Position numbers and translations under genes: made by a program. The notes below the pieces were generated by a model that saw only the letters and a list, made by a program, of their open reading frames with translations, did not search any database and had not been told where the DNA came from. Below, in pieces: positions 1 through 10,627 of a DNA stretch of 64,000 nucleotides. The stretch is taken from contig NC_135240.1 of assembly GCF_947623445.1 (NCBI RefSeq), positions 8,184,001-8,248,000 of the forward strand, written 5' to 3'. The stretch is from Clavelina lepadiformis. Lineage: Eukaryota; Chordata; Ascidiacea; Aplousobranchia; Clavelinidae. The first letter of the stretch is position 1; each line of letters begins with the position of its first letter.

Positions 1-283
1 ATTTAGAATTATTCTTTTTTAACCTTTATAGCACGTGTGCTTTATAACGTATGTTTACGCATTCTCAGCTATTTTGTACATAAATTACGGTAATTTAGCA
101 AATCGAAGAACTGTAAGACACTATAGTTGTACGTTTCACTGTGCGCAATTTCGGGTGAACAAGTGTCATTTATTGTTTGGTTGAAAGTTTAAAAAACACA
201 TCATCATGACTGCATGGAAGTAGTGAAATAAATATGTCAGTGCTATTGACCCTTCGTAAACGCTCACCTGTCTGGGTTATAGG

Positions 284-629
284 CAGGGTTGCCATACCGT
301 CCTTATTTTTAAGATTTGTCCTTATTTTAAAGGTCCGTGTCTTAGAAAATATGTTTGTACTTTTTTTTCTAAAAAATGTCCTTATTTTCACTTGCGTCCT
401 TAGGCACAGGTTCGTATTTTGGGCATTTTGACACCTATAGTATACCATTTTGTACCAATGAGATACCAAAATTAAGAACATGCAGATACCGGGAGTGTCT
501 TGTTTTTTTTTTTTTTTTTTTTTTTTAGGAACATTGATTGCTTTCTTCTGTTGTGCCCTGTTTAAGGTGGTATTCGTCTTTCGTTTCCTAGTCGTCCTTA
601 TTTTTGAGTTGAGACCGATGGCAACCCTG
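284..629. mobile_element. Non-autonomous hAT-like MITE, 346 bp
   Basis: The ends are inverted repeats, CAGGGTTGCCA on the left and TGGCAACCCTG on the right, followed inside by matching GTCCTTATTTTT-type blocks on opposite strands. Flanking 8-mers are similar but not identical (gttatagg, gttaggat), so the target duplication has decayed. The inside holds a run of about 25 T near 501-525 and no coding capacity. The hAT assignment rests on the CAGGG terminus and the 8-bp flank. Confidence 0.7.
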
Positions 630-1335
630 GTTAGGATATGCCGCGTGTTTCTTGCTTGGTATACTTTTTGATAAAAAGTACAGCAAAAGCAACCTGCGCC
701 TTTAAAGTTGTTTAAAGGGTCAAACACTTTTATGACTACACGTGATATTGATAACCATTACCCTTATGTGAGATGATATGTCACTCATTGCTTCGCCTGA
801 ATTTGCATCACATATTCAGAATTCTATTTTGCACAAAACAGCATGATATTGTGTCCACTTTACACAAACATTTGTCTTGCGTAACAGAGTAAACTGTCAA
901 AAACGCATATAACGAAACCAATAACACTCGCACTTGCCTCAATTTGGAGCTGTGAAACATCTTTCGACATTTTCTGTTAATGTTGGCACATAAAGTATAT
1001 CTAAAAAAAGATTTCTCCGTATAAAGTTAGTTAAAAACACAAAGCAATTTTTTGGCAAGCAAGTGCAATTCTGTAAACGTGCCTCATTTTACGCAAACAG
1101 AAGTTTAACGTATTTAGATAAAGCCTATTTTCAACGGTACCTCTCCGTTTTTCTTTAGAACAATCCCGTTAAAAAACATGAAGGTTATGAAGAGATAGTA
1201 CTTCCCGTCACACCACTTCATACCGAATCAAAAAGGTTGGCAGCGTCTTTGTTCTTATTAATAATTTTGTTTGATCTAAGTCATTCCTCTTGCTATGACA
1301 TAAAAAAATCATGTATTATTATTTGTTGGAAGCAG
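630..1335. other. Spacer or 5' intron of the first gene
   Basis: No convincing coding exon is seen. The gene that follows starts, as visible, with an internal-type exon, so this stretch is probably its upstream intron or 5' region. An ATG at 731 opens a 12-codon frame ending at a GTGAGA donor, but its phase does not fit the next exon. Confidence 0.4.
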
Positions 1336-3619
1336 AGACACCGTGGTTAATATAACTTTTCCACCTCCACCAAACTATGATCCTCCCCCAATTCGTGATA
1401 AAACAAACAACAGCAGCGGTGCTTCTTTGGATGAAGAAGATTATGACCCACCTTCTGGGAAGGAAGACAGTCCAGACCAGGTGAGCGAGTTTAGTTGTTG
1501 TTGGGTAATCATTTGCTATATTACAATTTTTCGCACTTTGAACTGTTAGTGTATAATATTCTTTTATTGTGACCATGAAGTTTGTAAAGTATTTGAACTG
1601 GACAACAGACCGTAATTTAGGGGTTCCATATACCGGTACCTACATACATATATGAATAACAAAATGTGACATGGCAAAATCAATTTTAAGGCTTTGTTAA
1701 TATACGGGAAGCTGTTTATTAGCTCAGTGTGTTCAAGCTTATCACTCGTTTTCTTTATATTTTCTGATAACACGTAACGTAGCAAAACTCTTTTTTGCGT
1801 TCACACAGGTATATGACAATGTAGCTGTAGAGAACAATGACGACATACCTGATTATGACGACATCCCGGAAGAGCTTGAAGAAGTTGTTGTTGCCCCTGG
1901 TTACACTGACGAAGCGACATTGCAGTATCCCACAGCCGTAGTGTTGCGACACCAGACGACACCATTGTACAGCCAAGTGGATAGAAAATCAAAAGCAAAA
2001 TCATCTGGGAGAGGTCAGTAGCCCGGAACTTTGAATTATTTGTCTTCATTAAAGATCTCCTTTTTCTGTTTTGTGGTAGACATTGGCCTGATATTATTCG
2101 CATTTCGGTATCTACTGTGATGTATAGATTGCCGTTTCATATAGCTTACGTGGTCCATGGTTACGCTGTTGTAGCTGCTTATGGTGTAACTGTGGTCATC
2201 TTTTTGTCGGGTTAGACATTGTCCTTCAGATGAACCACTTTAGTTCGAACAACGCAAAGGACATCGAAAATGACGAAAACGTTACCGAGGAAACAGCAGT
2301 GTTGGGTACGCGGGTAGTTGTTATAATTACTGATGTACTGTAATAAGCACACGACTCACTAAATAGTTAAGGTGTTAAAAGCTAGCAATTTAAAAAAGTT
2401 TGAGAAAAGATAGGCGTAGCATACTAGTACAGTGATCGCAGCTTTCAAGAATAATATTTTGAAATGATTTTGATCTATATCAGATACAGAAGATGCTCGG
2501 TACACAAATGAAAATCCTCCAATACCCGCACCTCGCCGCATCGAATCATTATCATCGGACGCAGAATGGAGTGACGACACAACTGATAACAAGTTTGTTA
2601 TGTAACGCTTACAGTAACGTCTTGGTATATAGTTTGTAGTCATTGTTTGAACATTCGAGGACTTCCTGAAGATGAAATTAAGATGGTTAGTCACACTTCT
2701 GACGTGCATTTAAATAATTGCATCATTGTAGGTCTTTAGCTGGTGAAAAGGCCAAAGGAGTCACCTTTTCTTCCGAGCCTACGTCAGGATCAACACAATC
2801 GATCATAGACGCAACACAAAGCGAGTACATGCGAAATAAAACGGGTACGATTTGGAGAGATACATAAAAAGTTTGATTAAACCCAGGACTTTTCAACTCA
2901 CAGACGTTGGTTGAATCGTCCTTGCTTGAAACGTTCTTGGATTGGATCGACCTGAAACCATATAGTCTAAATCGATGTTTTCTAATGCAAAAACTATGTT
3001 AAGTAAATTTTTTGTTTACATTTTAGCGAAAGGCCGAGACAGGGAGTGGTATTGCTATTTGGCCATGCTTATCGCCATTGTTTTCCTCATCGGTCTTTTT
3101 ATTTTCATGTTTATCTCTTACATCTATGTTGGTAAGCAAATCGTGTTGGCAAGCCCTGATATATATTTACTGTTTGCAATACTGAACACTCAACCAGTAT
3201 AGAATGCAGTTGCTGTTTCCCATCCAGTATAGTTTCGCTGATATCTTTTATAATTTGTGTTTTAAACGGTTTTTATTCAGCTAAATGTGCTTAAAAGTTA
3301 ACTGTATTTGTACTTTGTAATGAAGGCTATAGCAAACAGTTACGTAATGTATAAGCATTGCCGATGATACGTTTCACCTTATACGGGAAATCATCTTTAT
3401 ATAAAAGCAACGGAAATAGGATACACATAGTGACATATATTGTTTTAACTAAACACTTTATTCTAGGAACTGTCAGCCAAAATGCGCTTAATGAAGCTTT
3501 GAACCGTGGTTCTGGTAAGTACATTATATAGATATTGTGACAATGTAGGCTATACTGTTGTACAATGTATTTGAACTTTTTAGAAACTAAACAGTAATTT
3601 CTTTTCTTTAGGGAGATGA
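1336..3619 (+). CDS. Single-pass membrane protein, acidic tyrosine-rich tail (5' partial)
   Basis: I do not recognise this gene. Eight exons join in frame: about 1336-1480, 1809-2013, 2216-2305, 2484-2592, 2732-2844, 3027-3131, 3467-3514 and 3612-3619 (stop TGA), all with GT-AG borders and compatible phases. The first visible exon has an acceptor and no ATG, so the start lies upstream. The long N-terminal part is acidic and proline-rich (FPPPPNYDPPP) and carries tyrosine motifs of SH2-ligand type (VYDNV, DYDDI, LYSQV) and a proline motif IPAPRR. Exon 6 encodes a basic stretch (KGRDRE) and then about 27 hydrophobic residues, a transmembrane helix; only about 20 residues follow. The positive charges before the helix suggest the acidic part is cytosolic, making it a type II or tail-anchored-like protein. 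A signalling adaptor role is an inference. Reading through the exon-4 donor at 2592 would end the protein within four codons, before the membrane helix. Confidence 0.75.
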
Positions 3620-3859
3620 TTTCAATTTGTTATACGTAGAAACTCACAGACGTACAGCGACTAAGGTTTACCCTAAGCAATATCTCCCGTTTGGCCTCAC
3701 CCCTGTGGCAGCTTCTGTTATAGGCGATTCAAGTATTTTTCTTTATGCAAGATGTATATATGGTCAGAACTGTGCCTATGTGTTATACCAATATCTTTGA
3801 CAGACCATACTTCAAAGTGCGTTTTGCTCTAAGTTTGTCTTGAATCAAAGTGTGTTTAA

Positions 3860-3865
3860 AATAAA
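3860..3865 (+). promoter_or_regulatory. Poly(A) signal AATAAA
   Basis: AATAAA lies about 240 bases after the TGA at 3619 and before the convergent gene whose stop is at 4043. It gives the plus-strand membrane-protein gene a short 3' UTR. Confidence 0.6.
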
Positions 3866-4042
3866 TGTATAAAATGGCTTTATAAAGACAAATGCTTTGC
3901 AATATCGGGCGCGTTTTTCGACAGACCAACTGCGAGAATGAAAGCAATGGTTTATATATTTATAAGCGTAAGAAAATGCATTGACAAGTGGACAGTCTCA
4001 AGGAACGAGGTAGTTGCAGAAAGGTTTGCCGAAATCTCGCGG

Positions 4043-7000
4043 TTAAAAGATTCGATGCATTTTTCGTAACAAACAAATAGCGATGATTATAAGAAGAGCA
4101 AGAAAAGAAAGAAAAATCATGCCAATTACGGCAAGCCAGCTAATTTCCAGGTAACGATGCTTTTTATTCACTTCTGTATCCCCATCCTCCAGGGAGCGAT
4201 CTCCAGACTCCTCATCCGTTATTCCGTCAATGATGGAAGCATCATCGTCTAAGTAAATGGGTCCGACTGTCAAAGTTGCGTTATTTTTTGATGAATTCTT
4301 CTGAGCGTCAAGGGAACGTCTTCGTCGAGACCGGCTTGGACATTTCGTCTGGAAATTTTGACTTAGGCTAATAATATCTTTCGCCATAGCTGGCAATTTG
4401 AATAAAATTAATACAAAGACGTACATAACAGAATAAAGGTATCGAACAAGGCTGTGATAATGATTTATTGCTGCCTAAATCACAACGATTCTTGTAACTG
4501 TCTTACTATGCATGATTGATGATCAGTAAAGCAAACAGTGACATCACAGTGCAGATAGACGGCTGAGCTGTTTGAGAATCGAAAAACTCTAGAACTCCAA
4601 TAGAAGTGAGACAAGTTTTTGGGATTTTCGATTTGAACAAAGTCAGTCACAGGACAGCTAGAAAATAGACGAAGTTTTCTCATAGAGCAAACGATCAATT
4701 TAGTGCAAAATCTTTATTTTTTTGATAATCAAGATTCAAGACGATTGAACTATAACAGTAACACTTACTAGTATTTCAGAAAGAAAAACTGATGATGTTT
4801 TGCATCTTCTACGGGAGTCGCCCAACATTTTTCTACTTCAATTACAGCAGTCGGTGGACCTTCTAACAAACGCACGCCTACGTACAGCCTAAAAGCATAA
4901 ATGCCCGTGACTAAAATATTACACAACTAGAGAATTTTCGAAATGGGTGTTAAGCAAATACGTAAAGAACAGAATATAAGCTTCGTCATGTACAGAAATG
5001 GTATATATAGGACATATTGTAACTTACGTTTCATGCATCTTCAGTCGCGGTGGTCTAGTACGCAATTCACTGAATGAAGGTCCTTTGAACAAAAACATTC
5101 CGACAGAAAATTCTCCGAAACCAGTAGCGGAGACATCAGTGTCAATTACTATTCGACGAACTTGACTACAAAACGTGAACTTTTAAGACTAAGTTAGTAA
5201 GATTCGTCCACTTTCGTTGGCATGGTATGGAATCACAATGTATACCCCTTGGACTGAGAAAAAGTCTTTGCACGACTTAAACTCGGCGATAATTCCTCAT
5301 CTCTCGAGCACCGGTTACCAAGCTTGACTTTGCGCAATTTCCGATTGATACACACATTTTTATTTGGTTTATCGATTTTTTGATGCTATGTTGCCCAAAC
5401 TTGAAACTGTTCGTCATACCACGGAACAGAAGCAAGCGACCTCATAACACCCAAGTTTATTACAAGGGTGGCGGCACTGTTAGGTATCGAACATAGACGA
5501 CATTATAGCATGCCAAGCGCTCTAACCACTCGGCTACCGAGCCGGAAAATATGTTAAAATAATGTAACATGATTAACACATTAGAACATAAAATGCACTT
5601 AACTTTGGTTCTATAGGAGCACCGTGCTGTAGCATTATACACTGTGCGTTCAAGTTACTAATTAAGTTATCCCGATTGTTTAATATCCAGCCTTTCCTTT
5701 TTACCTTATGGTTGGTAAATAGTGAAACTCTTTATCAATGCTTTCCTTCGTAAGTGAAACTAAGTAGGCTAAAGGGTACGCGCAATCAAATGGCAGGACG
5801 TAGTTATAGTACTGGCCAACTCTCACGTTAGGGAAGGCGGGATCAGCCAGATCTGACGTCACAAGGCTATTTCCATAAATCACGTCGGTAGCAGTCTGCA
5901 AAGCATATTACGAACTGAACAAATTTTCTTTTCAGTGACAAAAGTTATGCATAAAATTAGTTTGAACTAAAATTGCTGTACGATGGCACATGGCAAGACT
6001 ACTAATATTACTGCAGCCTTCACAAACATATAGATTTGCTACGTAACGCCTGTATAGGCTAATAAAGTGAGTTTACTGTCCACCGACAAATATCAATATA
6101 TCATACATATTTTCATTGGCCATAAACCTACTAAATTCATGGTGCTGCCGCAGGTCATGAAACCCTTGGTCGTGCAAAGAATTTTGTGGTCATCTGCGGC
6201 TGTCGGATCTGATACAAGGTCATCATCACAGCTTTCGCTGAAGCTCAAAGAAGTAAAATTGGCATAATGTATTCCCCTGTCTTGATAAAACGTTCGGGAT
6301 ATAGCGACGCACATGTACTCAGGTAGGCACATGACCTTAACTAAAAAAGAGTTAAGTAGTAAATGACAGGCTTTTATTGTGGTAAAAACCCTCTTTTCAA
6401 TACGTTCAACAGCAGGGATGGGCCAAATCGAAAAAGATTTTGATTGGTAAGAATACGAATACTATATAACATAAATTCTAATATTCGTGCAATTTTCCAT
6501 CCAGTCTGTGAGTTTTTTGCTCAATCAAAATAGCAGAAGAGCAAGGAAATCGTGGTTCAACTTTTCAACTTGCTGGCGACTGAAAGAAATCAACCTGCTT
6601 TTCGCTTTACGAGATTATTAGAAATAGATCCACTCTTAACCATTCCAATATTTTCAAGATCGATCATACAACTGAAAACGTGTTAGTGCTGTTTTCAGAC
6701 TTCAAGCAAAATAAAAGGTTAGGCCAAAATGTGAACACAAGATTCGGAATTCTGAGAATAACAAAAAGAGAGTGACTACTTCATCCTAAGTACTGTAAGC
6801 TATTAGGTTACGCAGCCCATCAGGTGACTATTTCTCCGAAAGTAGGTCATCCAGCCGATAGTTAAAGATACGGCGGTTAGATTAGAAGAATGGATATGCA
6901 AAAGTCGATTTAAGCTAACGATTTAAGGCTTAGGTTAGGTTTAAATTACTCTGTTATAACATTTAAGTAAAGTTAACTAGAAACCATGAAAAATAGCTTC

Positions 7001-8114
7001 AAATCTACGATTGTTTCCAATCAAATAGTGACAGCCTTTCGTATTTCGCTAAATCAAAATAGCAGACGAGCAAAGAAATCATGCTTGAAATTATCAGCTT
7101 GTTTAAGCTGAAATAAATCGAGCTGCTTTTCGCTTGTACGAAATTATTGATTAAAAATTGGTATAGAGTAGACCAGGGCTTCCCAAACTTTTTTGCTCGC
7201 GACCCCTTTCAAACTTCTGAAGTTTTCCGCGACCCTTCACGTTTAAATTGATAAGCAGTGCGAAATATACATTAGTCATTAGTGACATTTATTGAGATGC
7301 AAAGACTGAATTCAAGCCACCAGTACTCAAAGCCTACTTACTACTTTACACATATGTAGGCTACTGCAAACAAAAAAGCACACACATTTATTCAGTGTGA
7401 TTGGTCCGACTGCTTTCTGCTACAAAGCAAGTCCAGCCGTGGCTCAATATCTGTTAATGCTGGTCTCAAGGCGGTTTCTATGTTTATTAGGCTCGAAGTA
7501 TATTTTGTTTTGATTGTATTTTGTACTTCGTGTAAAATTGGTATACGCTCTGCGACCCCTGAAGTTCGTTACGCGACCCCTTGCGGGGTCGCGACCCCCA
7601 GTTTGGGAAGCCCTGGAGTAGACCAATTCCTAACCAGTCCAATATGTTCCAGATCGACCATACAACTGCAAACTTGTAACTACTGAAAACGTTTTGTTGC
7701 TTATTTTTTGACTTTATGCAAACCAAAAGTTTAGGCCAGAATGTGTTCGCAAGATTCAGGATTCATTGGAATAACAAAAATGGTTGACATTTGTATTCCT
7801 GTTCGATTCGGCACATCCCTATGTTCAACAAAGTTAGCATGTAAAGTATTCAACATTTTTTTTACAAAATTAACTGTTGAGTGCAAGCAAGCGGTAAAAA
7901 GTTCCCACGACAACTACACTATATGGTTGCACTTTACATGATAAACGTTTCCAACAATCTCACCCCCTTCGGTAAGCAACTCATACTCCGTAGAATTATC
8001 TTCAGCCAAAAACGAGCCAATCTGAAGCTGAATTTCTTCTTTAGACGTTGCTACAACTTCTTCAACGGCCAAACGTAAAAGTACAAACACAGCTAAGCTC
8101 TTTCCCGTCAACAT
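4043..8114 (-). CDS. Zona pellucida (ZP) domain membrane protein, 421 aa
   Basis: Seven exons on the minus strand: 8114-7964, 6340-6132, 5895-5705, 5165-5028, 4888-4769, 4657-4507 and 4348-4043; phases agree throughout. Residues 1-20 form a signal peptide. The ZP module follows: ZP-N begins near residue 51 (VMCLPEYMCVAI), the FDC-Y motif is in exon 3, and ZP-C carries the diagnostic CWATP (about 251-255), YCPV and VYLHCDVTVC. A dibasic processing site SRSRRRR lies at about 325-331, then an acidic propeptide with NSS and NAT glycosylation sites, one membrane helix near 389-414 and a short basic tail. In this family, cleavage at the dibasic site releases the ectodomain to polymerise into filaments of egg coats or epithelial matrices. 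There is no EGF or other extra domain. Introns 1 and 3 hold nested hAT elements and a SINE. Egg-coat or epithelial use cannot be decided from sequence. Confidence 0.93.
5262..5545 (-). repeat. tRNA-derived SINE, minus orientation
   Basis: Read on the minus strand, the head at 5545 has a pol III A box (GGTAGCCGAGTGGTTAGAGC) and a B box (ATGTTCGATACC), a tRNA Ser/Leu-like head. The body and tail, with TCTCGAG and GCACGACTTAAAC blocks, recur at 19729-20015 and in part at 28548-28590. It sits in intron 3 of the ZP gene. Confidence 0.65.
6412..7822. mobile_element. hAT-like non-autonomous element with internal duplication
   Basis: The ends are inverted repeats: CAGGGATGGGCCAAATCGAA on the left and TTCGATTCGGCACATCCCT on the right. 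Perfect 8-bp target duplications, gttcaaca, lie at 6404-6411 and 7823-7830. Inside, a segment of roughly 300 bases is present twice in direct orientation (about 6500-6745, and about 7020-7173 continued at 7616-7757). The second copy is split by another hAT element. No open reading frame of note. It lies in intron 1 of the ZP gene. Confidence 0.8.
7174..7615. mobile_element. hAT MITE nested in another hAT element
   Basis: Inverted repeats CAGGGCTTCCCAAACT and AGTTTGGGAAGCCCTG bound 442 bp, with perfect 8-bp target duplications gagtagac at 7166-7173 and 7616-7623. The ends are rich in CGCGACCCC blocks. It inserted into the second internal copy of the surrounding 6412-7822 element and is therefore younger than it. 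Confidence 0.9.
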
Positions 8115-8171
8115 TCTGATGTAGCTGACAGGTTATCAGCTATAAAATGTTAAGCTTTTCACAAGACAGCC

Positions 8172-8180
8172 TTATATAAA
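8172..8180 (-). promoter_or_regulatory. TATA box of the ZP gene
   Basis: TATATAAG on the minus strand lies about 60 bases before the ATG at 8114, with no other gene between. The spacing suits a short 5' UTR of about 30 bases. Confidence 0.5.
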
Positions 8181-10627
8181 AAAATTGCCTGGGAGGCGTT
8201 TAAAACGACTGGCCGCTGCCCTGGTTTTCTGCAGTCTACATGGCGCTATAATTACCGTTTTTTAAATAGTGTATTTACACATATACAGCGTTGTGTTTAT
8301 AGAGTGATTTACAGCGTGGTCTGCCAATGGCCGGTGATACACACTGACAATAACACTCGAGCGACCGCGTTAAGCGGGTTTAAAGCTCGTCACAAAAAGA
8401 CCTTTCATATCATTGACAAATGCTACTCCTTTGTTACTGGTCATGCGTTAAATAGGCGTTCTATGTTCCTGTTCGAAGCAAAAATCTATTATGTCATTAA
8501 CATTACAATCTTTATAGGTCGAATTTAATTTGCTGGCATAAAATGTTTAGAAATTGGAAGGACGGTTGGAAAAATCACATGTCTAAAAGCGAAATGAGTA
8601 AAACAAATCCTCTTAAATACACATGACGTCAAAAACCAATAAAAAAGACGACCATGAAATAGAGCTTCATTGAAGAGGAGCACGTCAAGCTGATGTACAT
8701 TGTCAAACAATCACACGAAACAAGCATTGTGACATGCCATGAAAAAGTAAAACCTCAAATAACGACGTCATGCCTGACGTAATAATTACAGTTGTTGCGT
8801 TGACGATCGTTGCACAAAGAAGCTTACGTAACGTGAGAAAATATTTTATTCTCTCTTTCAGAGTTTACTTAACTTGTCTGTTGAAACCTTTGATCAGTTT
8901 GCCTTAAAACAGTGAAACTTTGGTGTAACCACCGAGTACAACTGACATACAAGCACATGTACTAATTTATAATGGAATGGCTGGAGGTAATGCGAAGACT
9001 GACGTAAAGGCGCATTTGCAAGCGCAAATTTTCCGTGTATAAACGGTACAAAATGATATTCCACAATCGTAACTTAAATACATGATGATTTCAAAGAAAG
9101 CTCATGACATGCTGATATAATATTTTTGCGATTTAATATCGGTGACAAAAATAAACCCTTGAGTATTCGAAGGTGTTAAAATAAGAAATTGACAAAGTCA
9201 AAAACATTCCTTCCAAGACAGACGGGTACCAAGTTCGAGCCGCAAAGTTTGTAAGACAGTTGGAGGGTCAATAAATAATACGAATGACACGCGCCAAATA
9301 TTACAGACAACTTGAGAGATATACGTAAACATGATGGGGAAATTATGCAACGTCGTATCGAGGCGCACGTAATTTTTACTGTCACACGGCAATTAAGGAA
9401 CGTCATAATCATCGTAGAAAATCAATATAATTGCAGGTCGAAATTATTCGTTAACCGTGACTGCTTTCAGAAATAGAAAATGTACCAGCAATATCATTTC
9501 AACACATGGCTGGATTTCACAACAATTAATAAATTATTATGTTCAAACTCACAATTCGATCGGAAACTCTGCAGAAAAATTCGATTAAATAGCAATGGAG
9601 TGTGCGAGTGCATGAAGACATTAGAAGGGTTTGGTGGATAAATGAAGTTATATTTAGTCGTTACTTAAAACTACATATGACAAAAAGTGGAAAAAATAAT
9701 GCAAAACCACAACAGTACTACAGAAATATTCTGGAGGGGCTTTAATTTCAATCGGTATAGCATGCATACGAAATTGTTTTTTATGCAAAACACACTTTAA
9801 ATTATTCATTGACTTTTCAGAAGCAATTCTAACAGTGACAGCTAAAACTTCATGGACGGCAAAGTGAACAAAACCTATTTAAAAGCAGCCTGCAACGTTT
9901 TTGTCTGACACGTTTTACACCATAGCCTATTGCTTGGGAATGAGGTGGACATACGGTTTTCTAATCAAGTCAACAACTCGACTAATTAATCCATTGGATT
10001 AAAATTCAATCGATCAGCTGATCGATCCACCGACTCAATGATTCAATAATTGTTACAGGTACAGTACAGTAAGTACAGTACAACTACAGGCCTACCCGGA
10101 TATATTAGTTGATACCCAAGCGGATTAAGCGATACACTAAAACAACTCATTTCGGTAACGTCTACAACCCCCTCAACCCTCCGCAAGCCCTCCTGGTTGC
10201 GGGTCTTCTAAAATCTTCCATATCAGTTTCCAAATGCCCATACTTTACCCCAGGAAATCTCCAGTGAAAACACTATTACCCTCACGGTCTCACCTCAAAG
10301 CAACGCTGGGAGTTTAAAAAACGTAAAGGAAGAAAGAGCCAAAAAATATAACCGGAAATCATTCCAGTGAAAAAGTACGACACAAGAGCGTTGCTTATAT
10401 TGCGCAGTAAGCCGTTGATTATTCTAGTATTCGAAAACATTCCATTTAACATTCCGTTCTTTATGTATTGCCTTCAATCTGATTAAATAGCGCATGCTAG
10501 CGAGAAAATAAGTTGGTCCAACATGGCAAAGGGAATTAATTAGTTGATCAAACGTGGAAGTTACTTCACAATTTAACAAGAATGCTTGAACGATGGAAGC
10601 CAATAAAAAAGAAAAGAGGAAAGACGA
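8181..10627. other. Intergenic spacer between NAPRT 3' end and ZP gene
   Basis: No gene recognised. It holds short chance frames only. Near 9983-10026 are two adjacent near-perfect palindromes, one of them ATCGATCAGCTGATCGAT at 10009-10026. The NAPRT 3' UTR must occupy the right end, but no canonical AATAAA is obvious on the minus strand close to the stop. Confidence 0.5.

Noticed and set aside
731-766. Short frame MTTRDIDNHYPY before a GTGAGA donor as first exon of the left gene
   Set aside because: It ends in phase 0, while the acceptors at 1333-1338 need phase 1 or 2, so the join breaks the frame.
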